Part shown: piece after piece, positions 1 through 11,037 of the stretch | Layout of the letters: the number at the start of each line of letters is the position of its first letter | Position numbering within the stretch: the first letter of the stretch is position 1 | Assembly (NCBI GenBank): GCA_028583605.1 | Contig: CM053331.1 | Location: 15,670,857 to 15,734,856 of the forward strand | DNA: 64,000 nt | DNA from: Dastarcus helophoroides | Taxonomy: Eukaryota > Arthropoda > Insecta > Coleoptera > Bothrideridae | Direction of reading: 5' to 3' | Notes under the pieces: model-generated | Database searches by the model: none | Seen by the model: the letters and a program-made list of their open reading frames with translations, nothing else | What the model was told of the DNA's origin: nothing | Made by a program: the position numbers and the translations under genes

Positions 1-1035
1 ATTTATTTATAATATTTTTCTGAAGTCGAGTATTCCTTGAATTAAGTCCTTTTCTTTGAAGACATCGTTAATGCGGACAATATTTCCTGGCATAATGTAT
101 TTTTTTTAAGTTTCTTTTCTTTTCAGACTGGAGAAGCACCACTTTGCTTTAGCAGAAGCCATTGGGATAGTTATCAGGATTTTTAAAAGATTTAGGGTTT
201 CACTAAGCTCACTGTTTTCTGAAATAATGTTATAGAGTACAAGTAAACCAAAAGCTCATTAAAACTTTCCTGTTTCGTAAATTACAGATAATTCAGTTCT
301 TAGTTTTTGTAAATTAAAAAATGGATAAGCCTTAGCGGTTCCTTTAAAATTCTTTTCGGGAAAAGTGATTCTATGTTGGTTAAACTTTTCAGAAAAAAAT
401 AAAGTTGCTGCAATTAAATGGCCAGTGACGCTGAATCGTTCTTTAGCTTAGCAGATAACAATGTCACATAGGTACTTCTTTAGCTTCGCGAACTACTTCT
501 GTTAAAACTTCGCTTTTTACAAGACACCATCTGCACAACATTTAAGTCTGGAATAGGTAGGTGATCCACGTCGCTTAATTTTCATTTTTTCCGACACAGA
601 TCGGTTACAGAATGGCTGTGCAATTAAACTTTGCACTGAATTCAGTTTTATTTGTGTTTCAAGACCCCCAACATTGACCGATGACAGATTATAATAGCGA
701 ATCAATATTTGGTTTGCACCCACAAGTGCAACCTAATGCTTGCTTATGGGCAAGTATTTTAAGCGAACAAAATATGAGTTAACGCGCAGGTGCATATGTG
801 TAAAGCAAAGTTTGCAGTCTAGCCTGCAAACTTTGCAAACCATGGACCCAATAATGTCGTCAAATCATTACGAATTGGCGGAATCCTCAATAGTCAGCAG
901 TATGTTTGGTAACGATAAATCTGTTATCAATAAATAAAATAAACAACATAAAGAACAATTTACTTTCTTTTTTATCCCAGCGTTTTTTTGGAGGTTGCGC
1001 AAACCTGCAAACCTTAGCACTAGCCGCCACTGCTT
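1..1035. other. AT-rich intergenic DNA, no gene recognised
   Basis: Only short open frames under 75 codons occur here, on both strands, and none resembles a protein I know. The last 100 bases lead into the left arm of the palindrome that follows. I see no promoter or RNA gene. Confidence 0.5.
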
Positions 1036-1189
1036 AGGATACAAATCTTGTCCTCTGAAACCAAGAAAGCTTAAAAAACACAACAGAGGTTGCTCTAACG
1101 CGTCTCGATAGCCAAGCTCTTATCTTCAGAGAGATACTATCATATAATCCTTAAATTAACCCTTATATCGGGTGTAATAGGTTCATGGT

Positions 1190-2080
1190 ACACCTACTTT
1201 TTCTTCTTTATTTATAAAGATAAAATTTTTAAAATTACTACATCTAATGTACTTCTGAAACGTCAAATTCTGACGTAAAAACGACATTCCTACTGCTGTC
1301 ACTTTCGCTAAGACTGATACTTTTGATTTTTAAATAGAACACCCTGTATATTAATACATTTTTGGAATCTGCACAATTTTCTGAATACAATGCATCTAAA
1401 AAAAGTGATTTTTAAAAAATCAAAAAATTGTTTGGTCCCATTTTATTTTTCAACCTGGACCACATTAACGCTAAGAAAATTAAATCACGTGAAAAAAAGG
1501 AGTATTTCATTCTTTTCTCACGTGATAAATTTAACAAAAATGGTTTTCATGTCATAACTTCATTTTCTTGAATGGCACTATATTGGTAATGTGGCACCAC
1601 CAAAGAGTATAATTAATGGCGAATCTAACCATATTTTTATTTTTTGATACGAAATAAATAGAACTGAAGTTACAGGTTAAGGATTTCAAAATCATTTAAA
1701 AATTTATTTTAAAAAAAAAGATAGCTGTGGAAAACAAATTTAGAAACAAGACACTTCCTAAGTTTTCCTAATTTAAATTTTTTGCAGCGCTAATGTCATG
1801 AGTCATGACCTTCTAGGCTAAAAAATAAAAGGGAACCAAAACAAGTTTTAATCCTTTAAAAGTCACTCATTTTATGTGTATTGTATCCAAAAAATTGTAC
1901 AGACTCCAAAAGTGCAATAATATATGGAGTGTTCTATTTAAAAATCAATATTTGATATCAGTGTTAGCGAAAGTGACAGCAGTAGGAATGTCAATTTTAT
2001 GTCAAAATTTGACATTTCATAAATACATCAAGTGTAGCAACTTTCAAAATGGTATCTTTATAAATAAATAAAAGTTGGGG
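1190..2080. repeat. Inner foldback element with arms of about 270 bp
   Basis: The stretch from about 1190 to 1460 matches the reverse complement of about 1805-2080 along most of its length. Shared blocks include GACATTCCTACTGCTGTCAC (in one arm orientation) and TTTTTAAATAGAACA. The central loop near 1484-1530 holds a short palindrome with CACGTGA on each side. The open frame at 1874-2071 lies inside an arm and is not a gene. Confidence 0.75.
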
Positions 2081-2206
2081 GGTACGTGCATGCGCATCTA
2101 ATCATACACGTCGCATTGTCACAATTCCTTAACTATTTTTAACAGAGATGAGTGGCCCAAAGGCCAGCGCAACTATTCATAAGAATGCCTCCAGCCCTAT
2201 GGAAGG

Positions 2207-2349
2207 CTAAGCTTTCACATGCATTTAACACATAATTTTTATTTAATACTCACATTTACACAATATTATTATTATAGGATAGATAACAATATTAAACTGT
2301 TAAGAGTAGTAAATAATAATTCTGTGTTAAATGCATGTGAAAGCTTGGC
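2207..2349. repeat. Short hairpin MITE-like element
   Basis: Near-perfect arms of about 35 bases, each with AAGCTTTCACATGCATTTAA or its complement, flank an AT-rich loop with a short TTA run. It lies between the inner foldback and the outer right arm, so it is probably a separate insertion. Confidence 0.7.
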
Positions 2350-2530
2350 CATCCATAATGCGACTGTCGATCATGCACGAAGTGAATATTCTTAGTATAT
2401 AAGGGTTAATTTTAAGATTAGGTGTTAGTATCTCTATTCAGATGGCTATCAAAACGCGTTAGAGAAACCTTTGTTGCGTTGTTTAATCTTTCTTGATTTT
2501 AGGGGACAAGATTTATATTTCAATTTTTGA

Positions 2531-3055
2531 AGATAACCAAGAACCAGTCCGTTCCACAAAAAAACTCATGAATAGACGTTTCATCAATAATGGTGGTGGT
2601 AAAAATTCAATAGTTCTAATTTAAAAACCACTTTTCTCAAAATTCTGACAATAACATACCTTGAAATAAAAAGCTCTAAGTTTTTAAGAACAACTAAAAA
2701 ACTTTAGCTTTCCTCTACAGGGAATATAAAACATACAATGATTATTTATTTTGAAGTGCTGGTTTCTGTTCTTTTTCCGGTAGAAAAAAAATTGGTTACG
2801 TTCATTTTGATATACTTTAAAGGCAGATCAGCTCAGGCGGCAAAAGTTCGCCAGTTCCTGTATCTTTGTTTTAGATATACCGCGATAAAAAGAACTTGTC
2901 CATTTTGTTCTTTAATAAACTGTATTGAGAGTTAAATATAATGAGTTCAGGGTATACAACCATACCCTACCGTATGGATTGTGTAAAAAGTTATTAGCGT
3001 CGTACCCTACTACACTTTTTACACTTATTTACCTGTAACATACTAGGGTACATAT
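2531..3055. other. AT-rich intergenic DNA
   Basis: No gene is recognised. The open frame at 2738-2935 is 65 codons and resembles nothing known to me. Around 2950-3060 there are short imperfect repeats of a CCTAC/TACCCTA type. Confidence 0.4.
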
Positions 3056-3059
3056 ATTC

Positions 3060-3255
3060 CTTGTTTTTTATTATACAAAACCTTCAAATTGCCTATATTC
3101 AATGAAAGGTCAAATTTTGGCATGAAAATTATAATCTTAATACTGTCAGTTTCTTCAAAAGAGATACCAATTTTTAATGTTTAATGAGAACACAGTGTAT
3201 ATTATAAATCCTTGAAACCTGCACAATTTTCTAACTACAATGGCACACGATAATT
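3060..3255. repeat. Diverged half-copy of the inner foldback family
   Basis: This stretch resembles the left arm at 1230-1400 in the order of its landmarks: GTCAAATT, an A/T block, a GTATATTA block and CTGCACAATTTTCT. Only one arm is present, so it is a partial or heavily diverged copy. Confidence 0.5.
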
Positions 3256-5270
3256 ATTGATTTGAAGTTGTACGGAAAAAATATAGGATGTTCATATTAC
3301 TTTTAAATTTCTAAACGAATAGAATCTATTTTTTTTCTTAAATGAGATTTTCTTTAAATTTTTATCTTAATACCATTTTTAATTCTCATTTTTGTTTTAA
3401 TATCGGGACTCTCTTCCTCATATTTTCCATTTCTTGTTGAAGTTTCAACTTTTATTCGAAATTCAATTTTTTTTTAAATTTCAATTGTTCTGCAAAATGT
3501 TGGCTGACTTTAACTGCAAAATTTTGACTTTATATTCAAAATTGTAGGTATCAAGTTAAAAAGTTTTTATTTAAAATTTAAATGTTCATGTAAATATAAT
3601 ACAACATAGACCTACATGAGAGCTAAGGGAGAGCGCCTACCAAAGTAGCTTGGCATGTGACATGGCACAGGCCTGACAGTGACGTGGCTGTGGAGTAACA
3701 CAGATTTATTTTGAACACATATCGAAGTAGCAATCATGTCACTAAATGATAAAATGTCATCTTTAAAAGATGAGGCGTTAATCAATTTAATTAACACTAG
3801 TAAAAACCGCCGGACACGCCGAAATTGGTTACAGCTTTTTGGAGAAAAAATAAACAAAACAAAAAATGGTGGCGTTTAAATGATTGAATATATATCCAGA
3901 CAAATGACTTTTCAAATTTTCAAAAGAATAAATTGTTTGTATAGTTTACGAATAAATCCTTTGAAATGTCAATGAAAGGATGAATAGTAGAAGTAGAAAA
4001 GCAATTAAAAGAGGCAAATTAGTTTGAAAACTTGTATAACGTTTTTTTTTAGGCAAAAATGTGAAAAAAAGCACTTTCTAAAATTTGCTGTTACTTCTGT
4101 TTTTTCGAAAGTTTTCCAGTGACTTAATAAATTTTTCTTTGTTGAATAATATGTGATAAAATGATGCCAATTTTATTTTTTTCTTATAGGCAAACCAGGT
4201 AAGGTTCTCAACTTAAATCTGCTTTCAGTAAATTAAATTTCTATATTTTTATATAAATTCCCTTGTATATTAGATTTTTGTCTACGCTTATGAAAGGCAC
4301 AAAACAATGGAGTAATAAAACACTTTTTGTAGGAGTGCTAATTTACTACTTTACGAGGTAATCTTGCAAGCGTAGACAACAAGTGTAGATGATATCCAGT
4401 TCTTTGTCTCGGTAGTTAACTTAGCGCCTCTTCCCACGTTCACGGCACGTCGTCATCTGTGGTTCTTCACCTTTTGTCACCTTACACCCAACTACACGAC
4501 GACTTTTATGTCGTATGTAATGTCTTTCGAAATTTGCTATCTACAAAAAAATCTCGCAGAGCGGAGAAATGGTTTGTTTTACTTTGCACCTTTCAGCAGT
4601 CTTGTTAAATTACATTTACTTACGCAGAATTATGGTCCATTAAATAAAACTGCTAGAAGACTCATTCTCGTGGAAGATCTAAGAAATCTTGCGACGTATT
4701 CAATTCATGGTAAAAATTTAACAGATAAGATATTATATTTTATTTTCTAGCACTGTTCCCTTATTTGTGTTATAACAGGGATGCTAGTAATTGAAGGATT
4801 CTGAAAGAAACATTTAAGGAATAATAGAATGTAAACCATTTGAATTGTATTGTTACGCATTACCGGTTCGATAAATATTAAAATAACGTCGATTTTCAAC
4901 ACTTTCATTTAACTGGAAAACTAAAATAAAAATAACTAATTTAAGGGCGATTCGTGCCCAATTATGCAGATCTCCTGTTAGAAAATATTCTACTTTAGAG
5001 AAATCTGTAACACACACCTTCATATGTCTGCGTAAGTATCCCCTAGAACGTCTATAAAATTCCAAACTGCTTATATTTCTTAAAACTTCATTTTCCTTTT
5101 CAGTATTTCGAACATAATTAATTTTTCTAAGCGGTCTGATGTTCCAAGTGAAATTTCGTCTTTTCTTTCTAGGATTTTTTTAATTATTATTGAAGCCGAA
5201 ACTTTTTTAGGCTCGTTGAGTTACTTTTTGTAAAGGTAAAACTTATGGTTTGCCGTTCTAATATTAATTA
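3256..5270. other. AT-rich intergenic DNA with a small unassigned open frame
   Basis: 3300-3600 is low-complexity DNA with repeated AATTT and TTCAA motifs. From 3736 a plus-strand frame of about 47 codons starts MSLNDKMSSLKDE and contains a basic stretch; I do not recognise it. 4380-4750 is less AT-rich and holds an 80-codon frame with no recognisable domain. No splice-supported gene can be argued. Confidence 0.4.
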
Positions 5271-5273
5271 TAT

Positions 5274-5645
5274 TATGACCAAATGTAGTTATAAAATTTG
5301 TATTAGTGATTACACTGTAAGGAACTCTCTAGAAACATTTGATAATGGGAAGCGGCCGCGATAATGAATTATAAGGTAGCTCTTGACATTTCCGTAGGCG
5401 ATAAGTCTTATCTGTACGTCCGTTTTAGAAACCGGAACGGTACCTATAAATACGCGGTCGTCTTTTCCTCACGCAGTTAATTAAATATTTAGCTAGTTAG
5501 TTAGTTAGTCAGTTAACTAAACAGTCAGTTGGTTAGTTAGTTAGCCAAATAATGTGATAGTTAAGTGAATTATAAGTGTAGTGTCCCGAAATAAGTTTGA
5601 ATTAAAGTATTAATTTTCGAACCGATAACGCACAACAGTATTATG
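5274..5645 (+). repeat. Solo LTR of a retrotransposon (copy 1)
   Basis: This 370 bp block is clearly related along its length to the block at 12090-12465. Shared blocks include AAAATTTGTATTA, ACATTTGATAATGG, TAGAAACCGGAACGGT, GATAGTTAAGTGAAT, AATAAGTTTGAA and CCGATAAC. A TATA-like element (TATAAATAC, near 5446) is followed downstream by an A-rich polyadenylation-like stretch, as expected for an LTR promoter and processing region. No gag, pol or primer-binding site lies next to it, so it reads as a solo LTR. The gypsy or BEL/Pao family cannot be decided. Confidence 0.65.
5485..5545. repeat. Degenerate GTTA tetranucleotide repeat inside the LTR
   Basis: Repeated GTTA and AGTTAGTTAG units, with interruptions, occupy the middle of solo LTR copy 1. 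They are reduced in copy 2, so this is a copy-specific expansion downstream of the TATA-like element. Confidence 0.7.
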
Positions 5646-5699
5646 TAGTTATGAATAAAACAAATAGTAGAAATAAACAATGCCTGCTTGATAGTTGGG

Positions 5700-5765
5700 T
5701 TTGAATTGCCGATCTATCACGCAAGAAGCAGTGGTCCTACCCATTGCGCCATATACTCTTGCTGA
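5700..5765 (-). repeat. tRNA-like SINE head or tRNA relic
   Basis: The minus strand shows an A-box-like block (TGGCGCAATGGGTAG), then, at tRNA-like spacing, a B-box-like block (GGCAATTCAAACCC). The acceptor stem does not pair cleanly and there is no obvious CCA or terminator context. It is therefore more likely the head of a tRNA-derived SINE or a decayed tRNA than a working gene. Confidence 0.55.
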
Positions 5766-5769
5766 ATTA

Positions 5770-6630
5770 AAAGTTTAATTCGCGTGTAACCACTGTGCGT
5801 ACAATATATGTATAAGCTCAAATCTGACTATCAAAAGAAAGGCTGGAAAATTTTGAGCAGACGTAAATTCAAATTGCGCCATCAGCGATTAAAATAGAAA
5901 TCTTGTATGTATCCATAAAATCGCAATCAACAAATAAAGGCATAATAAAGACGGAAGATAGTTGTGTGCTTTACACGCACATTTACACATCGCCTGCGCA
6001 TTGCAAATACCTGCAGAGACAGTAGCAACAACATCAAGATTATAAATAAGGAAAAAAAACTTCATAACCTACACAACAGAGACAAATTCCATATCCTCGG
6101 GGCAAAAGTACATTCAAAAGTGACCGAATTAAATATATGATCAGATTCCTTTGATTTTTTGATGTTTACACCATTTGGAGAATTTTTACCAAAATGATTT
6201 CGCTCTCGCTTTAATTTTGCTTAAGTTGACATATATTTAAGACAAAACAAAGGAACGTGAGTTATCATATATGTTAGTATTTATGAATTTAAGATACCTT
6301 TGTTTTGTAAATGGGCTTTGCAACAAGATAGTTCATCACACGTATTATTTAAGAATATGAGATCTATTTTGCCTAAAACAATGACCAATATCCGTTTTAT
6401 AAATAAAAAGACTACTGTCCAAAGAATATCACGGATGAATTAGACTTTTTTGGCAATTTCATTCTTGAATACGTTAAGAAGAAAATGAGTGTTTCACTAA
6501 ATCAATATTTTAATAAAATATGTAAAGAAAAGCTAAACACGTAGTGGAATTGAAGGAAATGTTTTGTGTGGTGCTTTAATCTTGAAGTGAAAATTTCTTT
6601 GCGCGCGTTGATAGAGGTAAATATTGTGGT
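5770..6630. other. AT-rich intergenic DNA
   Basis: I see no gene, RNA or element with definable ends in this stretch. Confidence 0.4.
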
Positions 6631-6637
6631 TTCCATT

Positions 6638-6865
6638 CCGTTACCAACATGCTCTAATGTTAACAATGTTATGTAGCTATGAGAAGTCAAGTAATAGAAT
6701 TTAAAAATTGCATGATTTCGAAATGTTTCTGAAACTTATTCAAGTACATTTAATTCTCTATATTTTCTTTCCGTTACCAACATGATGTAGTGTTAACAAT
6801 GTTATGTAGCTATGAGAGGAAAAGTAATTTAAAAACCGCCTAATTTCGAAATGTCTCAAAATTGG
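6638..6865. repeat. Pair of direct repeats of about 95 bp
   Basis: Two copies (about 6638-6735 and 6771-6865) both begin CCGTTACCAACATG and share GTTAACAATGTTATGTAGCT, then TATGAGA and a TTTCGAAATGT block. A third, more diverged copy lies at about 42990-43075. This suggests a short dispersed repeat that was locally duplicated. Confidence 0.65.
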
Positions 6866-7740
6866 GATTTTAATGTTTTCCCAAGATTTTCGTTTAAGTT
6901 TACCTTTTTGAATTTAAAAAAGGAAAATTTCAAGACTATAACTATAATATTATAATATTGCAACTTAGAGCTGAAATTTTAAAAATGCGGTCAATCTTTT
7001 GAGCGCAAACAATAAATGGTATACATTTTTTCAGAAAATTTCCTATTTAAGCTTTCATTTTTTTATGTTTTACCTAAATCTCTCATTTTTTTAATCTAAT
7101 TTTGAATAGTTTTTAAAGATTTAGACTTTGAAAAGTACGGGTTCTTGAGATTTTATTTTTTGCCTTTCTCTCATTAGTTTCTTCTAACCCAAATATTTAA
7201 TGTTTTTCTTAAAATTTCTGGTTTAAATTCAAATTCGTCTTTTTGTTTACACTGATAAAATCAGTTTTTATTATTTTGTTATAAAGCATTGCAACTTTTG
7301 TTACAAAATTTCAATGAAAATTAGAAATTTGTTATACACAGTGCCCCACACTTTTTTTTTTATTTTTTGAGGATATATGTTTCTTTCTATTGCATAATGA
7401 ATTAGGGGGTTAAATTACCCATTTGACGAGCCTACCGTTCATTCTTTTATTTATTGGGGCAGTTTTAGCAAAAACACGGGTGTCTCAGAATAACAGGTAC
7501 GCTTGAAAAAGTAATTAATATTTTTAAATAAATATCATTTTTAAATATCATTACCTTAAAAACTTGAAATATTAGGCGTACAATTTTTAACTTTTTCAAC
7601 GATTTTTCAAAATAATTCACGGTTGTGTTTTCCTAGATAAACATTTTTTCCAAGAGAATTTATTTATATTCGTACTTACCCCCTGGAATATTTTTCTATT
7701 TGTCTCCATATAAATACGATTTCTAAATGTATTTTCTGCC
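6866..7740. other. AT-rich low-complexity DNA
   Basis: T-rich and A-rich runs with AAATTTC-type words resemble the larger arrays at 34.5-38.9 and 43.3-46.1 kb. The 98-codon minus-strand frame at 7617-7913 overlaps the MITE that follows and has no recognised domain. Confidence 0.4.
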
Positions 7741-7746
7741 ATAGAC

Positions 7747-7967
7747 CAGCGGTGCCCAAAGTCCAAATTTAAGAAAAAAAGTAGCAACATCCTAATTTTA
7801 ATATGAAACTTTTTCAAGCCATAGCGGTGAAAAGTAGAAATAAATACGCTGTAAAAACTTAAGTAAGACGCTAAACCTCCAAAGGCTAACATAACATCGT
7901 TATAGCGAGCCAAATCAAATCAGTGTGGCTCACGAGGTCGCGATCTACTACATATTGGGCAACACTG
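7747..7967. mobile_element. hAT-type MITE of about 221 bp
   Basis: The ends read CAGCGGTGCCCAA on the left and TTGGGCAACACTG on the right, an imperfect inverted pair of the CAGNGNTGCCCAA type common to hAT elements. Flanks CCATAGAC and ATATAGAA could be a decayed 8 bp target duplication (five matching positions). There is no transposase, so it would depend on a relative for mobility. Confidence 0.6.
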
Positions 7968-8515
7968 ATATAGAAACTAAAGCAACATAAGGGATTTTTT
8001 TTGCATTTCTTATTTTATTATATTAAAAACTGCGCTTAATAGAAAATGTCCTTACAACTAAATTATGAAACAAAATATTTTTATCAGCTATAACAAAATT
8101 TTAGCAAAAATGGCTTTAAATTCGAAAAGTGTAAAGTATCCTAACAAAATAACAGCATTGATAATACTGATTGTATTTTTTTTGTCCAAATAATTATTTT
8201 AAAATTTGATTTATGATCTAGGTATTGATTTATACAAATTTCTGATTAAATCAGGATTGTTTTACATTTTGTCCCAGGTTTCTTGAGTTTCTTCTAAAAG
8301 CTTTGCCTTCAATACTGTTTATCTGACAAGCAATATTATTATTTACTAAACTGTCAAAATTATATTGTGAAATTATCTCATATTTTGACAATTTCTAAAG
8401 ACGGATTTACAGTAAGCGAGAATAGCTATATGACCTTTTTATAATACAACTGAACCATCAGATAAACGTATACTACTCTCGAAATGCTGCGTATTTATCG
8501 GATTTGCGTTGTATA
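7968..8515. other. AT-rich intergenic DNA before the Ginger-like element
   Basis: I recognise no gene or repeat boundary. The last four bases are the left TATA target-duplication copy of the adjacent transposon. Confidence 0.4.
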
Positions 8516-8728
8516 TGTTAGGATGAAACACCGATTTCGGCCAATGGCCGAAGAAAACGGCCAAAATGCGTTCTGACCACTAGCAAATTGCCAATGTCCG
8601 AAATATCGCTTTCTGGCCGTTTGATATAGACCAGGACGCGTTCTGGATCTTTCACGACTGCCAGAAAGCGAAGCTGTTGAATAATTCGCGAACTCGCTTT
8701 CTGAAACTAGCTAGAACGCGTTCTGGCA
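8516..8728. repeat. Left terminal inverted repeat of the Ginger-like element
   Basis: This mirrors 10824-11037 with few differences. It contains GGCCAATGGCCGAAG and repeated sites of the type CCAGAACGCGTTCTGG, which are palindromic around ACGCGT. Such sites could bind the transposase; that role is inferred. Confidence 0.9.
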
Positions 8729-8876
8729 TTCGCAGCAATACCAGAACGCGTCGAGCACAAAGAACAAGATGTCCGAAAACAAAATATTTTTATTCTTTAT
8801 GAATAACATAATAAAGGAACGATTTCAACATAAAATACATTTTCCGCATATGAGTACTTTTTCAATATACCCGTAT

Positions 8877-10340
8877 TTACTTATTTTTGCACGAACCGTT
8901 GTTATGACATTTGCTGTTACAAATTACTTTCTTTGCCCTAAACGCACATTTTCTGTTGATGCAATAACGTTTGCAGTTACACTGTATAAAGCCCTGTGTC
9001 GATCCGGATGCTAGGCCCGAAACAGTACGGAGGGATACAGACGATGACGGAACTGATGAAATATCAATGAAATCGGAGTCGGCTAAGGTAAACTCATTAC
9101 GACCGTACAGCGACTGCAAAGTTCCATCTTTCGTACCTGAAAATTGATTTAAAAGTGGGTTCAGCATACAATCCGAATTAATTTTCCTACCAAGCTGATA
9201 AAGTCCACTGTCGTTAACACCAAGTACAACAGCTAACACATTTTTTGGGGCAAGCCTACCTCTGTCAACATCAGGTACGTGAACAATAACAGTTCTTCCT
9301 ACATCAATGGGTGGCAAGTTCGAGTTGGACAGAGAAACCATTTTCTCGGCTTGCTTTTCAGGTCCACTTCTGGCCTGCTCCCGTACATCATTTATTTTTT
9401 CAGTTCTCAAACATCGGTTACATGTAATGTTCTGTTCACCTCCTCCATTTCCTTCGTTAGTTGTCCCGCAAATATTGTGAACGGGTAAGGAACACACTAA
9501 ACATTTATGACTGTCTAAAACTTCATTTGTGCAAATTGTACACACATCTTTTCCTTGTTCTTTATTTTCAGTGTTCCTTCTGTTTGACAAATTATCTTCC
9601 TCATCTAAGCACAAATGTCCGTTTTCACGCATGCGTGGGTTTGTTTGATCAAACAACTTTTGCAGCTCTTCTTCTGTTTCAATGTTTGCCAAGAGTTCCT
9701 TTGGAAGTGATGAATCTTTCAGCCCAATCGTCTGAGGCGTGCCAAAAATAGCTTCATAAGGACTTTTAGTTATTCCTGTATGCAGGGAACGATTTTTATT
9801 ACTTTGCACTAATCGCAGCTCTTCAGACCATTTCTTTGTGTTTTCGTCTGCCATCCATGTAACTAGCATATCTCTTACATCCTGATTCGATCTCTCCACG
9901 GACCCTTGACTTTGGGAATGGCGAGGTTTTCCATGCACCAGCTTCAAACCGGGCCACATTTCAGAAAGATTTTGTACTATGCGGTTTGCAAATGCTCTGC
10001 CATTGTCACTTTGTAGAATCATGGGTGCGCCAAACAAACAGAAAATGTCTACTAAATGATAAGCAACTTCTTCGGCTGTTTTTGATTTTAATGCCCTTAA
10101 TACCGTGAATTCTGTTAAGTGGTCTTGGTAATTGAGGATAAAACGAAAATCACCATCTGGTTCACTTTGCATGTCAATTAAATCTACTTGACAGCGAGAG
10201 TTCATTTCATCTGTTACAATTGGCTTTACAACTAAACCTTTTCTTTTCACTTCTTTTTTCATTGGCATTGCTCGCAAAGTGATAAATAAACCTCAATTAT
10301 TTGCCGCGTTATGTTACAATATTTTCTTTTCAGCTTACAA
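8877..10340 (-). pseudogene. Ginger/KRBA2-like integrase, catalytic and C-terminal part
   Basis: This gene encodes an rve-type DDE integrase that would cut and join the transposon ends. The main frame (8877-10277, up to 466 codons) holds CQVDLIDMQ (aspartate near residue 32), LQSDNGRAF (aspartate near 91) and GSVERSNQD (glutamate near 128). That is a full DDE set with 36 residues between the second and third. HGKPRHSQSQ and the SPYEAIFG block are typical of KRBA2-like proteins. Two cysteine-rich clusters lie downstream: CTIC...CLVC...C (about 240-290) and CNCKRYC...C (near the end). Upstream, another frame (about 10262-10340) encodes NITRQIIEVYLSLCEQCQ, the expected zinc-binding tail of the N-terminal domain, and then meets a stop. 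A frameshift near 10262 is the simplest explanation. Confidence 0.85.
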
Positions 10341-10371
10341 TCCATAATTGAAAATAAAGAAATAAATAGAT

Positions 10372-10800
10372 TTATATCCCAGCGAAAAACCGTAGAAAAA
10401 AAATAACAAACCTCGTAATCTCGTAACGCAACTCAGCAGTTTTTTCCGTCCTGCTCTCTATTAGCTTTTCGGTTTCACCAATTTTCAAAATATCGTACCT
10501 TTTTAATCGTCGCCGTTGTTTTGAAGTAATTGTTTCACCGTTACTCTTACATGCTTTTGCTAATTTTACATCTGCAAGTATTTGATCGTATCTTTCTCTT
10601 GTAAAAATGTTGCTACGATCATTGCTATCACTTATGACTTTTTGCAAATCATTATTGAAACGCAACTTAAGATCTTCTATGGCACTAGTACACATTTTTA
10701 ACCTACCACCTATCACAGTTGCACCAAACTGCTTACTACCCACTACGCACTCGAATGAAGATAGATTTAACCAGTGTACATGTTGAGACAAGTACAACAT
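10372..10800 (-). pseudogene. Ginger/KRBA2-like integrase, N-terminal fragment
   Basis: This 142-codon frame contains FTRERYDQILADVK, then RRRLKRYDILKIGETEKL. That resembles the N-terminal segment that precedes the zinc-binding domain in KRBA2-like integrases. The expected stretch between EKLI and the NITRQ block, roughly 60 residues from my knowledge of the family, does not fit in the DNA between this piece and the catalytic piece. An internal deletion is therefore likely; a very short intron is the alternative. The last residues of the frame are probably not original coding sequence. The right inverted repeat starts just upstream of the start codon. Confidence 0.7.
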
Positions 10801-10823
10801 AGGCTTTTGTACTTTTCGTTTAT

Positions 10824-11037
10824 GTGCCAGAACGCGTTCTGGCTATTTTCAGAAAGCCAGTACGCGAATTATTCAACAGCTTCGCTTTCTGGCAGTCGTG
10901 AGAGATCCAGAACGCGTCCTGGTGTATATAAAACGGCCAGAAAGCGATATTTCGGACATTGGCAATTTGCTGGTGGCCAGAACGCTTTTTGGCCGTTTTC
11001 TTCGGCCATTGGCCGAAATCAGTGTTTGATCCTAACA
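10824..11037. repeat. Right terminal inverted repeat of the Ginger-like element
   Basis: Reverse complement of the left end. It has a full CCAGAACGCGTTCTGG site near 10827 and variants near 10899 and 10977. Open frames on both strands here arise from the palindromic GC-richer sequence and are not genes. Confidence 0.9.

Larger units (their letters stand above)
1040..2520. repeat. Outer arms of a nested palindromic element
   Basis: About 130 bases at 1039-1171 recur as a diverged reverse complement at about 2395-2520. Shared landmarks include CTAACGCG, GATAGCCA, GAGATACTA and TTAACCCTTATAT. The arms enclose an independent foldback and a further hairpin, so this looks like a foldback or MITE-type transposon whose loop took later insertions. 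No coding capacity is visible. Confidence 0.7.
8516..11037 (-). mobile_element. Ginger-like DNA transposon with KRBA2-type integrase
   Basis: This 2.5 kb element begins TGTTAGGAT and ends in its reverse complement. TATA lies immediately outside both ends (8512-8515 and 11038-11041). TGTNR-type termini with a 4 bp target duplication are described for Ginger elements, cut-and-paste transposons with a retroviral-type DDE integrase. The inverted repeats (8516-8728 and 10824-11037) are about 213-214 bp and highly similar. The interior carries a minus-strand integrase gene in at least two pieces. The gene has a frameshift and apparently lacks a central segment, so this copy is probably non-autonomous. 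High similarity of the two ends suggests a recent insertion. Confidence 0.88.

Noticed and set aside
8769..9751. Plus-strand frames opposite the integrase
   Set aside because: Shadows of the minus-strand integrase gene, which has clear DDE motifs.
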